Shown: positions 1 to 10,905, numbered from the stretch's first letter. The stretch is 64,000 bases of DNA from Cordylochernes scorpioides (GCA_030710605.1 CP092869.1:7149866-7213865); one strand, 5' to 3'. Program-made: numbers and translations. The notes: generated by a model not told the origin, from the letters alone.

Positions 1-224
1 AACACCTTGTCCACTTTTTCAGGCGTGGTTGATGTGGACGGTCTTCCGGAACGCTCGTTGTCGGCGGTCTCTTCCCGACCCTCCTTGAAGCGCTTGTACC
101 ACTCGAAAACTCGTCTTCGGCTCGTGACGGCATCCCCGTAGGCTGTTTGAAATATCCAAAAAATTTCGGCAACCTTGAATCCGTTTTTCACACAGAACTT
201 GATGCAAATTCGTTGATCCTCCAT
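1..224 (-). CDS. mariner transposase, N-terminal part, cut by window edge
   Basis: Reading leftward from an ATG at 224, an open frame of 74 codons runs off the window start with no stop. It begins MEDQRICIKFCVKNG and contains a VFEWYKRFKEG segment followed by GRPSTSTTPEKVDKV. These are hallmarks of the N-terminal helix-turn-helix half of mariner transposases, which binds the terminal inverted repeats; the catalytic half would lie outside the window. Nothing in the visible part is broken. Codons are much more GC-rich than the flanks, as expected for a relatively recent transposon insertion. Whether the element is active cannot be judged. Confidence 0.85.
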   Translation of the reverse strand, partial: MEDQRICIKFCVKNGFKVAEIFWIFQTAYGDAVTSRRRVFEWYKRFKEGREETADNERSGRPSTSTTPEKVDKV

Positions 225-430
225 TTCGGTGACTAACGAAATCGAAGCACGGGCAAAATGGCTTCACTTCGAACAGCCGCTGCTGGCGCTGTTGTGGCGC
301 GTGATTTCTGAAAATTGGCAGGTCTCCAAGCCAAGGGCGACGCTTGCGTTTGCCATAAACCGGGAGAAAATATATTGAGTTTTCAGGATTTTATGAGCAA
401 AGTGTCGAAACCTTTTGATCAGAGTAGTAT
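225..430 (-). mobile_element. mariner 5' untranslated region and terminal repeat
   Basis: This non-coding stretch lies upstream of the mariner ORF. Its outer end (about 397-428) reads GTCGAAACCTTTTGATCAG, like a mariner terminal inverted repeat, and is followed by TA, the usual target duplication. The partner repeat is outside the window. Confidence 0.6.
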
Positions 431-554
431 AGATGGCCTTATTGTTCTGTAATATAGGAATTAAACATAAATAAATAATGCGTCATCTGAATATGTACAT
501 ATGGGATGAAAACTTTATAAACGATTATTTACATATAACCAAGCCTACAACTGT

Positions 555-640
555 CCTCTCTGTGATGCAAATTATTGTAAGGATCTGATTCATCAGTGGT
601 GAACCCTCCCAGCGGTATCGCCAGTATGCTTTCCCATACA
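555..640. repeat. fragment of GGGAGGG fold-back MITE (family M1)
   Basis: It carries the M1 signature: a degenerate CTGTCCT..TGC box, CATCAGTGGTGAACCCTCCC and AGCGGTATCGCCAG. The same modules recur more than fifteen times in this window in both orientations. It abuts a 5'-truncated SINE. Confidence 0.6.
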
Positions 641-659
641 GACTTTTCGAGTTCTACTA

Positions 660-865
660 TTCACCCTACAACGTGACAAAAGTCCAACCCCACCAGCGAG
701 TGCAAGTAATCGAACGGGGCTCTGGCACATTTGTAAGTGCAAAGTCAAACTGCTTTTCACATGTGTAAACATGTGGTGCACTTACAGTAAAAGCAGTCGC
801 CTACTTCTACCTACTATGATTATCATGGCCTGTACCACGTGTACTAGGGATAAACAACACTCTAC
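660..865 (+). repeat. SINE-A, 5'-truncated
   Basis: This matches the 3' two thirds of the SINE-A family, from AAAAGTCCAACCCCACCAGC to GTACCACGTGTACTAGGGAT. The tRNA-like head is missing. Confidence 0.75.
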
Positions 866-929
866 AGTGTAGAATATATAAATAGAATCGTCCAATACAA
901 CAGTAAAACTCTAAAAAGCGGTATGGGAT

Positions 930-1360
930 ATTAAATTGCTGAAACCACACTGTGAGGGTTCTTTAATCCATTATTGCAGAGCAAAATATGAGGAACAGCT
1001 ATAAAAGCAAAACAGTAAAATACAATATTAGTGCTATATTTGAGATTAAACTAGCGAAACCGCTGGGAGGGTTTACCACTGATGGATCAGGCTTTCACAA
1101 AAGTACATTTATTAATGCAATGAAGGTAAAGACAGGAACATACGCGATATAAATAATTTGCATTTGCAATAACATATAGCGCGCTATTGCTTATATTGCG
1201 GTATGGGAGATTAAACTGGCGAAACCGCTGGGAGGGTTTACCACTGATGAATCAGGCTTTCACAACAGTACATTTATTAATGTAATGTAGGCAAAGACAG
1301 GAACATTCGCGATATAAATAATTTATATTTTCAATAACAGATGGCGCGAAATTGCTTTAT
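930..1360. repeat. tandemly duplicated M1 MITE arms
   Basis: Two direct copies of about 150 bp (roughly 1041-1190 and 1203-1355) share the series GATTAAACT..GCGAAACCGCTGGGAGGGTTTACCACTGATG..CAGGCTTTCACAA..AAAGACAGGAACAT. A more decayed copy lies at 930-1000 and another start at 1440. The second ends in CAGATGGCGCG, the outer end of M1 elements. Confidence 0.6.
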
Positions 1361-1594
1361 GTTTAAATCATGCTTAAATGCCAGAGAATTACTTACAAGT
1401 GCCCCGGGTATATTATCAGAATATTACAATATAATTATAGACCGTGGATAAAACGGGCGAAACCGCTGAGATGGTCACCATTTATGATATTGGCATTTTC
1501 CAATATTATTTCCGTTGTAGTAAGGACAGTGTAGGTACTCTGATATTGTCTTTTTCACCCTTGTATATCGAGATATGGGATGTATTTATACCGA

Positions 1595-1950
1595 TAAATG
1601 GCATAGCTTTCTTATCTCCACTCAATCATATTAGGGTATCGAACTTGTTTGACAACCATCATGACTGTGTGAAGTAGTATGCGTCTACCTTTATCATTAA
1701 GACTGGGAGCACTACTCAGTGGCAGGCCGACTTAGCTCCAAAAGAAATGGCCGTCTTTGACATGAGGAGCCATGTGCAGCTGCTCCTAACATGGAGTACA
1801 AACGCTGCTCATCCCTGGATTAGGAGACCTTACAGGGTACTATCAGTCGGGTCAGCTGAGCTCAGGGTTTTTAGCGAGCTTGTTACTGCTCCCCCATCTC
1901 CCTTTTCATCCGGGATTGGGACCGGAAAAGGCGGAGTTAGCTATCCATGC
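1595..1950 (+). repeat. interspersed repeat R390, copy 1
   Basis: Three copies are present, this one on + and two reversed (40735-41095 and 48505-48885). Shared landmarks are TTATCTCCA..TCAATCATATTAGG, GGGAGCACTACTCAGTGGCAG, TTAGCTCCAAAAGAAATGG, ATGGAGTACA and TTTTCATCCGGG. The other two copies are bordered by a GAAGAAGAAG run. The class is unknown; a retroelement terminal segment is possible. Open frames in it are not conserved between copies. Confidence 0.7.
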
Positions 1951-2019
1951 TTTTAAGCTTGTACATCTGTGTGATGTATTTACAGTACATGGAATTATAA
2001 CTCCATACCTACTATATTT

Positions 2020-2322
2020 TAAAATTTTCCTTATTACACGTTGTACAGGCCTTGATAATCATGGTGAGTAGTTAGCGACTGCTTTTACTGTAAGTGCAAC
2101 ACATGTCTACACATGTGAAGAGCAGTTCGACTTTTGCACTTACAAATATACCAGAGCCCCATTGGGCTACTTTCACTCGCTTGTGAGGTTGAACTTTTTC
2201 AACAATTGGGGGTCATTGGAGCATTTTTTTAAATCAGAAAATAGTGCCCAATGCAGGTTTGGATCCCGGGTCGTAGCGGTCGAAAACCAACGGTTTAGTC
2301 CATCCTTCCACCGACTCTTTTC
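2020..2322 (-). repeat. SINE-A, near full length
   Basis: On the minus strand it has a tRNA-like head (GGTGGAAGGATGG..GGATCCAAACC at the box B position), a ~200-bp body with CCAGAGCCCC and CACATGTGTAGACATGT (complement), and the family tail. It is degraded relative to the copy at 52395-52700. Confidence 0.75.
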
Positions 2323-2399
2323 TTTATACTTGAATTAGGTAACACCACACATTATACCTTACACTAAACGCCATATCACAAATAGAAAAAATTGTAAAA

Positions 2400-2560
2400 T
2401 TTAAAATGAAAGGATTAAAAAGCACGAATGTTTCTTTTACACATAATACAAACTTCTACTGCCCTTACTGCGATGAAAAATATATTGGGAGGGCTTGGCT
2501 CATTAGTGGTGAACCCTCCCAGCGGTTTCGTCAATTTAGTTTATTAGTTAGAATAATAAA
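2400..2560. repeat. M1 MITE, one arm
   Basis: The arm starts TAAAATGAAAGGATTAAAAAGC, then CTTACTGCGATGAAAAATAT and GGGAGGGCTTGGCTCATTAG..GAACCCTCCCAGCGGTTTCG. GGGAGGGC..GAACCCTCCC can itself form a hairpin. The opposite arm is missing. Confidence 0.65.
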
Positions 2561-2935
2561 GCAAATGCCTTCCTTTTCAGTCACTACGTGACCTATAACG
2601 TCAAGTTCCTCAAAGAGAGGCTGTTAACTAATTCTCTAATTATTAGGTAGTAGTTATAATAATCACCAATCTGTTATAGATAATTATACACTGTATTAAC
2701 ATATAGGAGTGTGAGAGAATGGTATTATACCTACAAATATGTAATTTGGGACACTCTGTGAAAGTGGGTGTGAACGTTGGATGAATTGACACATTTATAA
2801 TCGTTTGGTTGGAAAACGTACTGGCTACCTGATAATGGGCTTCTCCCTACTACAAGGATGATTCCTTGTTAAATTACTTGATACTACTGTTTACATACTA
2901 CAATTGCAAGTATAATATATGGTATAACATTATGG

Positions 2936-3611
2936 CAAAGTATTTATTATTTTATTAACAGAGTATCATATTTTTAGTTTATATTTTGCTACTCTATAAA
3001 CTTCCTTCATTGCTTATCTTTTGTTTATCATTCATAGTTTGTTCTTGCCTTAAATAAATTGCTGTGTCATCCTGAAGTTTGTCTGTCTCAATTTTCCACG
3101 TGGCATTTTGGTGGAGATGCTGTGGTAAATTAGGGAAGACAAATTGAAGATTGCCGAGAAGACCTAATGGCCATGAATGCTGTGATCTATATTTTCAGAG
3201 ACTGACTCCAGGATTCCACCGCCGTGTCAAAGATAAGACTTCCCTCCAAGATGACGATGTCCCTATAGACGATACGACGACAAAGCCGCTCTTCACGCCG
3301 CAAGAAAAAAGACACAAAGGTACTAGGGGCAAAGTTCCTAGACTTCGATGGAATCCTTGGCAGAAACATGTCAGATCCATGTCAGTAACTACAATAATTA
3401 CAAGCTGTGGGTAACAACTCCCATAGGGAAGGAGCTATGTAGCAAAAAGTATTTATTTTTATTTTTAACAGAGTATCATTTTTTATATTTATATTTTGCT
3501 ACTCTGTAAACTTTCCTCATTGTTTTACTTTTTTTATCATTCATATTCGGTTCTTGTCTTAAATAAATTGCTGTGTCATCCTGAAGTTTGTCTTTCCTAA
3601 TTTTCACGTGG
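2936..3611 (+). mobile_element. TRIM (miniature LTR retrotransposon), copy 1
   Basis: Two direct repeats of about 170 bp (2936-3103 and 3441-3611) share GTATTTATT..AACAGAGTATCAT..TTTGCTACTCTGTAAAC..AAATAAATTGCTGTGTCATCC and end in CACGTGG. Between them are ~340 bp with TTTTGGTGGAGATGC just after the first repeat (primer-site position) and the purine run AGGGAAGGAG just before the second (polypurine-tract position). This LTR-PBS-PPT-LTR layout with no room for gag-pol fits a non-autonomous TRIM. A second copy with the same internal sequence lies at 11108-11787, so the miniature form itself was copied. No clear target duplication is seen. Confidence 0.75.
3151..3414 (+). other. short ORF inside TRIM copy 1
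   Basis: An 87-codon open frame occupies most of the TRIM interior (…GFHRRVKDKTSLQDDDVP…PLFTPQEKRHKGTRGK…). The homologous frame is partly open in copy 2 at 11379-11603. I recognise no domain. It is rich in K and R and could be a gag remnant, but a chance frame is equally possible because the opposite strand is also open (3369-3187). Comparing the two copies for synonymous bias would decide. Confidence 0.3.
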
Positions 3612-3676
3612 AAATATCATGCGCCACGTTACTCCTACTTTTTGTCTAATTCTTTTATATATGTATATATTTTAAA

Positions 3677-4480
3677 GATTGAGCAATTCATAATAATATA
3701 TATAAATAAATATAAAGCATATATTGGATCTGAATTTATTAATCAACCAATATTTCTAGGGGCAAAACGCCTCTCTTTATCAAGGCTTTTCTTTGATTTA
3801 AACTAAATCACGTGGGTATGAGATCCACTCATGCTATACAAGACCAAAGTAAGAAACTACCTAATGAAAATTTCACTGTATATAAAATATATTTACAATG
3901 GTTATATTCAATAATAATGAAAATAATATATAATTAAATAACCATTTGATTAAATAAATGAAGAGACTGATAAATATTAGAAAATAAAAATGAGTAGGGA
4001 TTATGATTCAATATGTTGTGTTGATAAATATAAATAAAAATATATTATACAAGTATGAATATATACAAAAATAATAAAATAAAAATAAAAATAGTAAATA
4101 AATAAATAATTTAGGAATATATAAATTCTCTATAAATTTCTGGTAGGTCAATTTTCCTATTTATGCTTTCTGAATCTTTTATAGAGGCCCAGCTTTCTAA
4201 AAATAATCTGCAGTGCTTTTCTTTGATATTCTGGTATAAAATGGATGCTTTGTCAAATTCGGGTATATGATTATTGTTTAGTCTACTAGGATAGATAATG
4301 GTTTATGGATGCGTAGAGCTGCTTTGTGTTGGTTAATGCGTTCTTTCAATGCTTTGTTGGTTTCTCCAATTTAGTTTAAATCGAAGAAAAGCCTTGATAA
4401 AGAGAGGCGTGTTGCCCCTAGAAATATTGGCTGATTAATAAATTTAGATCCAATATATGCTTTATATTTATTTATATGTA
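3677..4480. repeat. inverted pair of Penelope-like terminal segments (family F)
   Basis: Arms at 3677-3805 and 4372-4480 are inverted copies containing GATCCAATATATGC, CCAATATTTCTAGGGGCAAA and CGCCTCTCTTTATCAAGGCT. Read on the strand of the second arm the motif is CTTGATAAAGAGAGGCG..GCCCCTAGAAATATTGG, a stem-loop followed by GAAATATTGG. About 570 bp of AT-rich DNA with no gene separates the arms. Confidence 0.55.
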
Positions 4481-4614
4481 TGTATATCAGGATACAGGTT
4501 GTTGGCTTTTGTCTAAATTCGCCAAAACTAGTGTTGTAGCTCATTCTTTATCATTACTAATGAGTTTTTTACTGGGGTAATGAACATAATGTATTGTTAT
4601 GATGTATATATATA

Positions 4615-4920
4615 TTTTTTTACTTATCCTTAGTACACTTGATACAGGCCATTATAATCATAGTGGGTAGTTAGCGACTGCTTTTACTGTAAATCCACCA
4701 CATATCTACACATATGAAAAGCAGTTCGACTTTGCACTTACAAATGTACCAGAGCCCCGTTTTGTTACTTGCACTCGCTGGTGGGGTTGGACCTTTGCAA
4801 GAATCGGGGGCGATTGGAGCATTTTTTTTAACAGAAAAAAGTGTCCAATGCGGGAATCGAACCCGGGTCGTAGTGGTCGAAAACCAAACGGTTTAACCAG
4901 CCTTCCACCGACCCCTCCCC
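4615..4920 (-). repeat. SINE-A, full length
   Basis: The tRNA-like head on minus (GGTCGGTGGAAGGCTGGTT then GGGTTCGATTCCCGCATTG, a good box B) is followed by the family body and a GTGTACTAAGGATAAG end with an A-rich tail. The overlapping open frames are not coding. Confidence 0.85.
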
Positions 4921-5454
4921 CTATATGCATAGTTAAAGAGAGAAAAGCCTTTCTTGGTACATATATATATATTTTTTCTATTTACTCTCTATTTATCTTA
5001 TGATTCTCATCTATTTACCTTCTATTTCTTGAATACTTGTTGATAAGACACAATTTGAATTATAGATAATGAACATAAGGTAATAAGAAAAAATCAAGAT
5101 AAAAAAACCTTTTGTATATTTATTCTCTATTTCTTTGTGTATGCATCAAGTCGTTTTATTCTCTATTTCTTCTGTTTCTTGTCTATTTAATATCTATTCC
5201 TTCTTGTCTAAGCTTCTTGTCTATTTACCTTATGCCCTAGTGTTGGTATCATAGAAGTAAACTTGTAGGTAATGATATTTTATTAATATGGTTTATAAAG
5301 ATACACGAAAATATTCCTTTTTTTAAACCATAATATTCAAGCTTATTGGACTTTCTATTAATAAAGAAGCCCGTTGAAGAGTATTTATCTCGCAAGAATT
5401 TAAATGAGCTTTTTAAATGTTAAATAAATGATACTCATTGTAATTTTATTTTAT

Positions 5455-5765
5455 TATTTTTAAATTATATCTAGTACACGTGGTACTACAGGCCATGATA
5501 ATTATGGTGGGTAGAAGTTGGCGACTGCTTTTACTGTAAGTGCACCACATATCTACACATGTGAAAAGCAGTTTGACTTTTACACTTACAATTGTGCCAG
5601 AGCTCTATTTGAATACATGCATTTGCTGGTGGGGTTTGACTTTTACAATAATTGGGGGCCATTGGAACATTTTTGTTTAATTAAAAAAAAAGTGCTTAAT
5701 GCGGGATTCGATCCCGGGTAATAGCGGTCGATACCCAGGAGTTTAGACCATCCTTCCACCGACCA
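5455..5765 (-). repeat. SINE-A, full length
   Basis: Minus-strand copy with head GGTCGGTGGAAGGATGGTC, box B GGATCGAATCCCGCATT, body and ACGTGTACTAGATATAA end. Slightly diverged from the copy at 4615-4920. Confidence 0.8.
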
Positions 5766-5916
5766 TCTTTATTTGATTCACAACATTGCTAATGACAATT
5801 AGTAAATGGTTTATTGACATCTAGTCAATGGTCAAGAGAGAGTTTACAGAGTTTAAAATAGTAGAGAAAATATATATACCAGACGAGGTCTTCTCCGAAG
5901 GGACGTCTGGATCCTA

Positions 5917-6114
5917 TCAGGAGCTTAGAATCGTCTTGAGTTCAGACTTGCGAGTTATGGAATCCGTGTCCCCAGCGATGACTGTGTTGAGGAACTTGAC
6001 AATCTTGTGTTTAGGTAAGTCGAGAAAACTCTCCCTAAGATGGAGGTACAGGACCGCATACATCATTAATGGTTGTCCCTCGGTTATACAAGGGCCTAAG
6101 GATAGTTTCATCAT
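5917..6114 (-). other. unidentified open frame
   Basis: A 65-codon minus-strand frame (MMKLSLGPCITEGQPLMMYA…LHLRESFLDLPKHKIVKFLN…) lies in a patch noticeably more GC-rich than its flanks (about 5885-6115). The plus strand is also open here (5828-6133). Composition looks protein-like, but I cannot assign a family. It may be an exon or a decayed transposon. Confidence 0.2.
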
Positions 6115-6139
6115 TCAGTTACAACATTGCTAATGTGTC

Positions 6140-6960
6140 TACAGCCGTAAATGGTGTCTACCCCCCAGAATTGTAGCCATGAGTAGTTTGGTAATTAGTG
6201 ACGCGCTGTCCGGGATTTCATTAGAGGGTAGATCGTCTGTCACCTCTGTATTAATCAACAGACGATAATTTTGAATAATTTATTCGAGAGTTAATTGGTA
6301 AATTCCTCTATAGAGAGAGAGAAGGGTATATTATAAGTAATTAATTGCATATTTTAAAACCACAACTATATATTAAATTGGTGGACAATTTAATAACTCT
6401 TCATCGTAAAATTTCAATCAGAAAACAGTGTTTGAATAAGATAAATATAATTTCAAAGCTTTTAACAGTTGGAATTCAATCATTTTTTCCGTTCTAACTT
6501 TCACAATACCCAGTACACAATAAACTACGTAAATTTTAGAGGATTTTTGTCAATAATTGGAGCGTTTGAGGACTCTAGGCAAGGAAATCCAAGACTCGAG
6601 ACCCCTACTGCTGGAATGTCCACTCTTTTTTATCACTAGACAACATTTGTCATTAGAGAGAATATGGCTTTACAGGCTACTAACCAAAGTATATAATTTT
6701 TGAGCCCAAAAATGAATGTAACAAGCAGACAAGCCGAAATACACTATATCAAAGTACCAAGGTGCTGCACTCCACCAAGATTGTTCAAAAAAGGTTAGAT
6801 TCCCCAGGCCAGGGAAGATCAGAGAGAGACAGGTGTTGATCAGATAAGAAGATTAGATATAACGGAAATTATTCAATAGGTGCTGTATAGATTTTCTTTT
6901 TGTAAAAATAAAAATAAAAGCATTTAGGTAAAATTTTAAAAAATGTTTAAAAAAAACACT
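6140..6960. other. AT-rich stretch without recognised features
   Basis: I see no coding, RNA or repeat signature. A GAGAGAGAGA run near 6315 and scattered short A/T runs are all that stand out. Confidence 0.5.
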
Positions 6961-7143
6961 GGTTGCCTGTAAAGTCGGTTTTACGGGCGAAGATTTTACG
7001 TGACAACGGTAGAATATTTATTGATATGAATATAATTAAATTGCACAATAGGAACAAGGAATTGAATGAAAATAAGAATTGCACAAATTTTAACTATAGA
7101 AATATATTTTGTTTACTAAAACATTGTACATGTAAACTTAAAC

Positions 7144-7554
7144 TTAACTAATTCCTATTTGAGTCATTTTGTTGAGGATAGGACGATGATAGGAGAAATA
7201 TGAAATGAAAGGAAGTGTTTCTGCTGTAATGTGTCTTGCGAAAGTCAAGTCGATAGTTGTTCCTTTTAACGTAGTTGACTTAGAAACGTTTGATACGCAA
7301 TCAAGATTATACGTATTTTTCATGAAATTAAGAAACGAGTTGTCAGGCTTTACGTTTTTGTTAAAATCACCACACAGAAGAATCGGTATACTAGAATCAA
7401 TTTGCACGAACGGTGGCACGTACTGGCTGTTGTGAATGTACGGACCGAGTCCTTGCCAAAGGTACTGCAGACGTTGACGGCACGATATCCTCCGTCTCCA
7501 TTGAAGTACTGGAAGTTGAAGGCACCGTTTCCATTGTTTTGAGAGTGGTGATTC
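7144..7554 (-). pseudogene. EEP-type endonuclease domain fragment of a transposable element
   Basis: On the minus strand a continuous frame includes YIHNSQYVPPFVQIDSSIPI, LLCGDFNKNV, STTLKGTTIDLTFARHI and FISYFSYHRPIL, then a stop at 7144. GDFN and the final S-x-H-P pattern correspond to two conserved motifs of the endonuclease/exonuclease/phosphatase fold used by non-LTR retrotransposons and some Helitrons to nick target DNA. The final SDH is altered to SYH. The N-terminal catalytic motifs are absent and no reverse transcriptase or helicase follows, so this is a fragment. A possible acceptor (TTCAACAG at 7555-7562) precedes it and a possible upstream exon ends at 8067. Whether this is a domesticated spliced gene or a dead element is open. 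Confidence 0.6.
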
Positions 7555-7589
7555 CTGTTGAACATTTGAAATTGAATGGATGAATTTTT

Positions 7590-7892
7590 AATTTTAAAGA
7601 ATCAATTTGAAAATCAAAACACTTATTCAGATCGAAGGTTCAAATTTTTGCTAAATAAATTTGAAATTAAATAAAATTTGTAATTGTAAATGATGAAGTT
7701 GAAAATTAAAACATTTACTTATATTAGATATTAAAATTCTTGCTCAACACAGTTTAAATAAAGTTTTCTTATATCTGCTACTTTTTCTTAATATTTGTAA
7801 TTTTAAATAATCAATTCGAAAATCAAAACATTTATTCAGATCGAAGGTTCAAATTTTTGCTAAATAAATTTGAAACTATTTAAAATTTGTAA
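7590..7892. repeat. direct duplication of ~85 bp
   Basis: Segments at about 7596-7675 and 7800-7890 share CATTTATTCAGATCGAAGG and CAAATTTTTGCTAAATAAAT almost exactly. This is a local duplication in the putative intron between 7554 and 8067. Confidence 0.65.
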
Positions 7893-8066
7893 AATAATAA
7901 TTAATTAATTAATTAATTTTAAACTAATAATTTACTTAACACTATCAACATTTATCAATAGTATGACATAACCTATAAACTCAGTTTCTCAACTTTTGTG
8001 TCAATCTAACAATTAATCAATCAATCATAGTTTACGATAATGAAATATCAGTGTACAATTATTTAC

Positions 8067-8160
8067 CTTTATTGTTGTAGTTGTTGTGAATGACGAATCT
8101 AAGCACTCCACATTTTCACTACAGACACAGCTGACGATACTTTAACCACACGTGTGAACT
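8067..8160 (-). other. candidate first exon upstream of endonuclease fragment
   Basis: On minus, ATTCGTCATTCACAACAACT then ACAACAATAAAG is followed by GTAAAT at 8066-8061, a fair splice donor. Joined to 7554 in phase 0 it gives …VECLDSSFTTTTTIK-ESPLSKQW…, continuous with the endonuclease frame. The other two frames are open too, so the reading frame is not decided by sequence alone. Confidence 0.3.
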
Positions 8161-8234
8161 TGTATTATGACGCTTTCTTGTTTTTCCAACGCCAAGAACG
8201 TTCGAGAAAGACAAAGACAGAGACAAGCATGCGC

Positions 8235-8340
8235 CGATTCAATGCGCCTAATTCTCTAGCGCTGCGCGCGCAGCTGCGCGCGCAGCACTCTCGTTCGATG
8301 ACTCATCGTAACGTTACCGGGCGTTACACTTTTTCATAAG
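8235..8340. promoter_or_regulatory. GC-rich palindromic CpG patch
   Basis: About 100 bp of CpG-rich DNA in an AT-rich setting contains two abutting CTGCGCGCGCAG palindromes (8261-8285). It is ~100 bp upstream of the candidate exon at 8067-8160 on minus, so it could be a promoter. No TATA box is evident. Confidence 0.4.
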
Positions 8341-8539
8341 TGACTCCCAGCCGCAACCTAATTTAAGACGTTGTCACGTCAATAATTTGTCTATATATAA
8401 AAAAAAATGAAATTGAGGTCTTTTATCAAGGATTTGTAGTGAGGGTACCAGTAAAAGATAATTGATAATGTTGAAGATCTATATGGATTTGTAAAAATAC
8501 CAGAGACAATTATCACAGATTTAACCCTTTTATAAATAT

Positions 8540-9235
8540 ACTAGCCGCATGACCCGGTCTACGCCCGGGTTTTACCCGATTAAATGTTTATATTCAAATA
8601 CTATTCGTTATAATTATAAATTGGCGCCGTGGTGGTCACTCTTGTGAAACGTCCTGCTCCAAACTTTGTGTCAGAGAAGCGATATTTTTATAAAGAGACG
8701 ATCTGGCTTTGTGTCTTCTGCTCGAATGAATGCTTTTCTGTTAGAATTTTGTTCCTGCACACTAAAAATGAACTGGCTTCACCCGTGGTCTCAATTTTGT
8801 ATCTGATAATCAAACATGATACAGCAATATTGTCATCATCATTTTCTGACTAAAAAAACAACCATTTTTGCCCAGAACCTGTCAATTTTATTTTTTATTG
8901 GCTAAAAATCCGATATATATATTTTCCAGATTTTTCTCTATATGTCCTGTCAAAACACGTTTTACATGTACATTAGGTCAGCTGATATTACTTCCCATCT
9001 TCCCCGCTAGAGGCGCTGCTTGCGAGCGAAAAGGCAAATTTGCAACGCAATTTGAAAATAACTCGAAGAATATTCGGAATAGAGACCTGAATTTTTCACT
9101 ATAAGTTTTTCCAGATTCTACTATATATACTGCTAAAATTTCAGTCAGATTAGTTACGTATTGTGGACGTGTATAGCCGACATAGATACCCACATACATA
9201 CATACACTGACTTTTATATATATAGGGATTTATGA
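8540..9235. repeat. interspersed repeat with ACTAGCCGCATGACCCGG end, copy 1
   Basis: It begins ACTAGCCGCATGACCCGGTC..GCCCGGG near 8540 and ends near 9230 with the (CATA)n-CTGACTTTTATATATATAGG pattern. A second copy with the same two ends is at 26745-27265. The body has no long open frame. Class unknown. Confidence 0.55.
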
Positions 9236-9639
9236 TTATCTTTCTAACCTGAAAGGATCAAGTTCCTAATCTATATTATCGTTTCTTTTTATTATATTTT
9301 CTTGCATAATAAGTTTAAAACTCTTTCTGTTTAAAAATTTCAAATTGAAGCAATTATCCGTAGCGGGGATATTGCGTTTTGTGTGTGTTGAAATAAATAA
9401 AAAGATAAATTGATATTAAACATCGTGCTATATAAAACATAAATAATTGATAAATAGAACCTATTTTTGACAGAGAGAGAGAGAGGTGTGTGATTTTTTT
9501 TTAAATGAAATAAATTTCTACTGAATGATACGGGTAAAAAATAGTGTCAATTTCTTATAACAGATGGCACTCTAAATGCATCATAAGTCAACAAATATAT
9601 AACTGGATGAATGCATTGATATTCGATCAAGTTCTTTGG

Positions 9640-9935
9640 TTTATATAAATTCTACAAGGCCGCAGTTATAGTTCAGAGGAGATTAATAGAATCGTCGAAT
9701 GTCGTGGTCCATTTGGATGAGGAAAGTGAAGATTAGAACGTGGCTGATTCAACACTAGCTTTTTCAGTGATACGCTAACCTTGACGTATGTACGAAGGAA
9801 TGTGTGGCCACTTGGCATGCGTCTGATTTGTAGGCTGTTGTTGGGTTCTGTGCTGTCTGGAGTACAGAAGTTCCATCTATACTGCCTTTCTTCCTGTAGT
9901 GAATAAATATAAGACCTGTGGTCTTAATAAAACCG
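9640..9935 (+). repeat. interspersed repeat G, copy 1 (LTR-like)
   Basis: Paralogous to 39050-39315. Shared blocks are TGGTCCATTTGGATGAGGAA, TTGGGTTCTGTGCTGTCTGG and a terminal hairpin AAGACCTGTGGTCTTAATAA containing AATAAA. The hairpin plus polyadenylation-like signal suggests an LTR R region, but no partner LTR is nearby. Confidence 0.55.
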
Positions 9936-10284
9936 TGTTGATGTTGCTAATGAATCATATTAATTGATAATGTTACGTAGAATAGAAAAATAGCGCATTC
10001 CAGAATAGAATGTTTTACAACGTTCAAGAATAATGTAGAAAAATCGGAGAATAACTGATTGATCAATTCAAAGCGATTGCGCAAGGCTTAGTGCCGGCTG
10101 CTTTCTGATTAGTTGACTAACCTTGATCGTTCTAGAAAGATCTACTTCGGGATATATAGGGATGCGGAATTCATGCAGGGAGAAGAAAAACGAAGGTAAG
10201 TGGTGTGCTCAAAGCAAGTCCCCTCTGGACCCTTCAAATATTTGACAAAATTCTGGTCCAAGGTGACTAACCTGGCAACGGCTC

Positions 10285-10326
10285 TCATTTTACAATGAAG
10301 AGCGAAGATAGAGGACATTGCGACTC
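10285..10326 (-). CDS. candidate last coding exon of the TTLL-like gene
   Basis: On minus, TCTCCATCTCTTCTAG, a strong pyrimidine tract with AG, precedes GAGTCGCAATG. Read in phase 0, as required by the exon ending at 16588, it encodes ESQCPLSSLFIVK then TGA. Short length and chance phase agreement keep confidence low. A transcript would decide. Confidence 0.25.
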   Translation of the reverse strand, partial: ESQCPLSSLFIVK

Positions 10327-10439
10327 CTAGAAGAGATGGAGACATATGAGGCTCTTCATTGGACACGATAACAACAATAACACAGTACTAACTGTCATCC
10401 TAAATCCATCTGCAGAGAAAGAGATCGGTATTTATCTAT

Positions 10440-10830
10440 ATATATATGTTATATCAAAATATTATTTTTTTTTAAATTATACTTTATAGATTAAAATACT
10501 CTGTTAATTCGACCGCCAGAGGTCGCTACGCTTCCCCTATAAAAAAAAACTCATTGTTGTTGTTTCCCGATGGCCGGCTCAAACCTTTTGTACATTATGT
10601 AAATAAGTTTTCATTTTTTTTTATTCTTACGCCTTGAGTCAGGCATACCTTTCTCAAATTATGTTTTCTATATCCCATAAGCTCAATTAAAGCAATTACT
10701 GATCAAAACTATTTTTTATTATTATACTTTCAAGATTTTAACCACGACTGCATTACCATAGCATAATCCTCAAGATAATCAAAAATCAACAGAAATCTCA
10801 TTATTTTTATGTTAATCAAACCAGCAGAAA
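10440..10830 (+). repeat. interspersed repeat M3, copy
   Basis: This is one of seven M3 copies in the window. Landmarks are ATTTTTTTTTAAATTATA, CGACCGCCAGAGGTC, TTGTTGTTTCCCGATGGCCG, TTGTACATTATGTAAATAA, CCTTGAGTCAGGCA and TTTTAACCACGACTGCATTA. It is flanked by TA-rich microsatellite. No coding frame. Confidence 0.7.
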
Positions 10831-10849
10831 ATCTTATTTCCTAATATAT

Positions 10850-10856
10850 ATACGAG

Positions 10857-10893
<37 letters not shown>

Positions 10894-10905
10894 ATATAAA
10901 TAAAA
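10850..10905. repeat. (TA)n microsatellite
   Basis: TA dinucleotides run for about 50 bp with few interruptions. Confidence 0.9.

Noticed and set aside
1041-1340. CTGATGA next to GGGAGGG in M1 elements as a hammerhead
   Set aside because: No GAAA follows a stem II in any M1 copy, so the core is incomplete.
10142-10366. A 74-codon minus frame as an extra TTLL exon
   Set aside because: Its frame is phase 2 relative to the acceptor and does not match the phase-0 end of the upstream exon; only a short phase-0 terminal exon remains possible.
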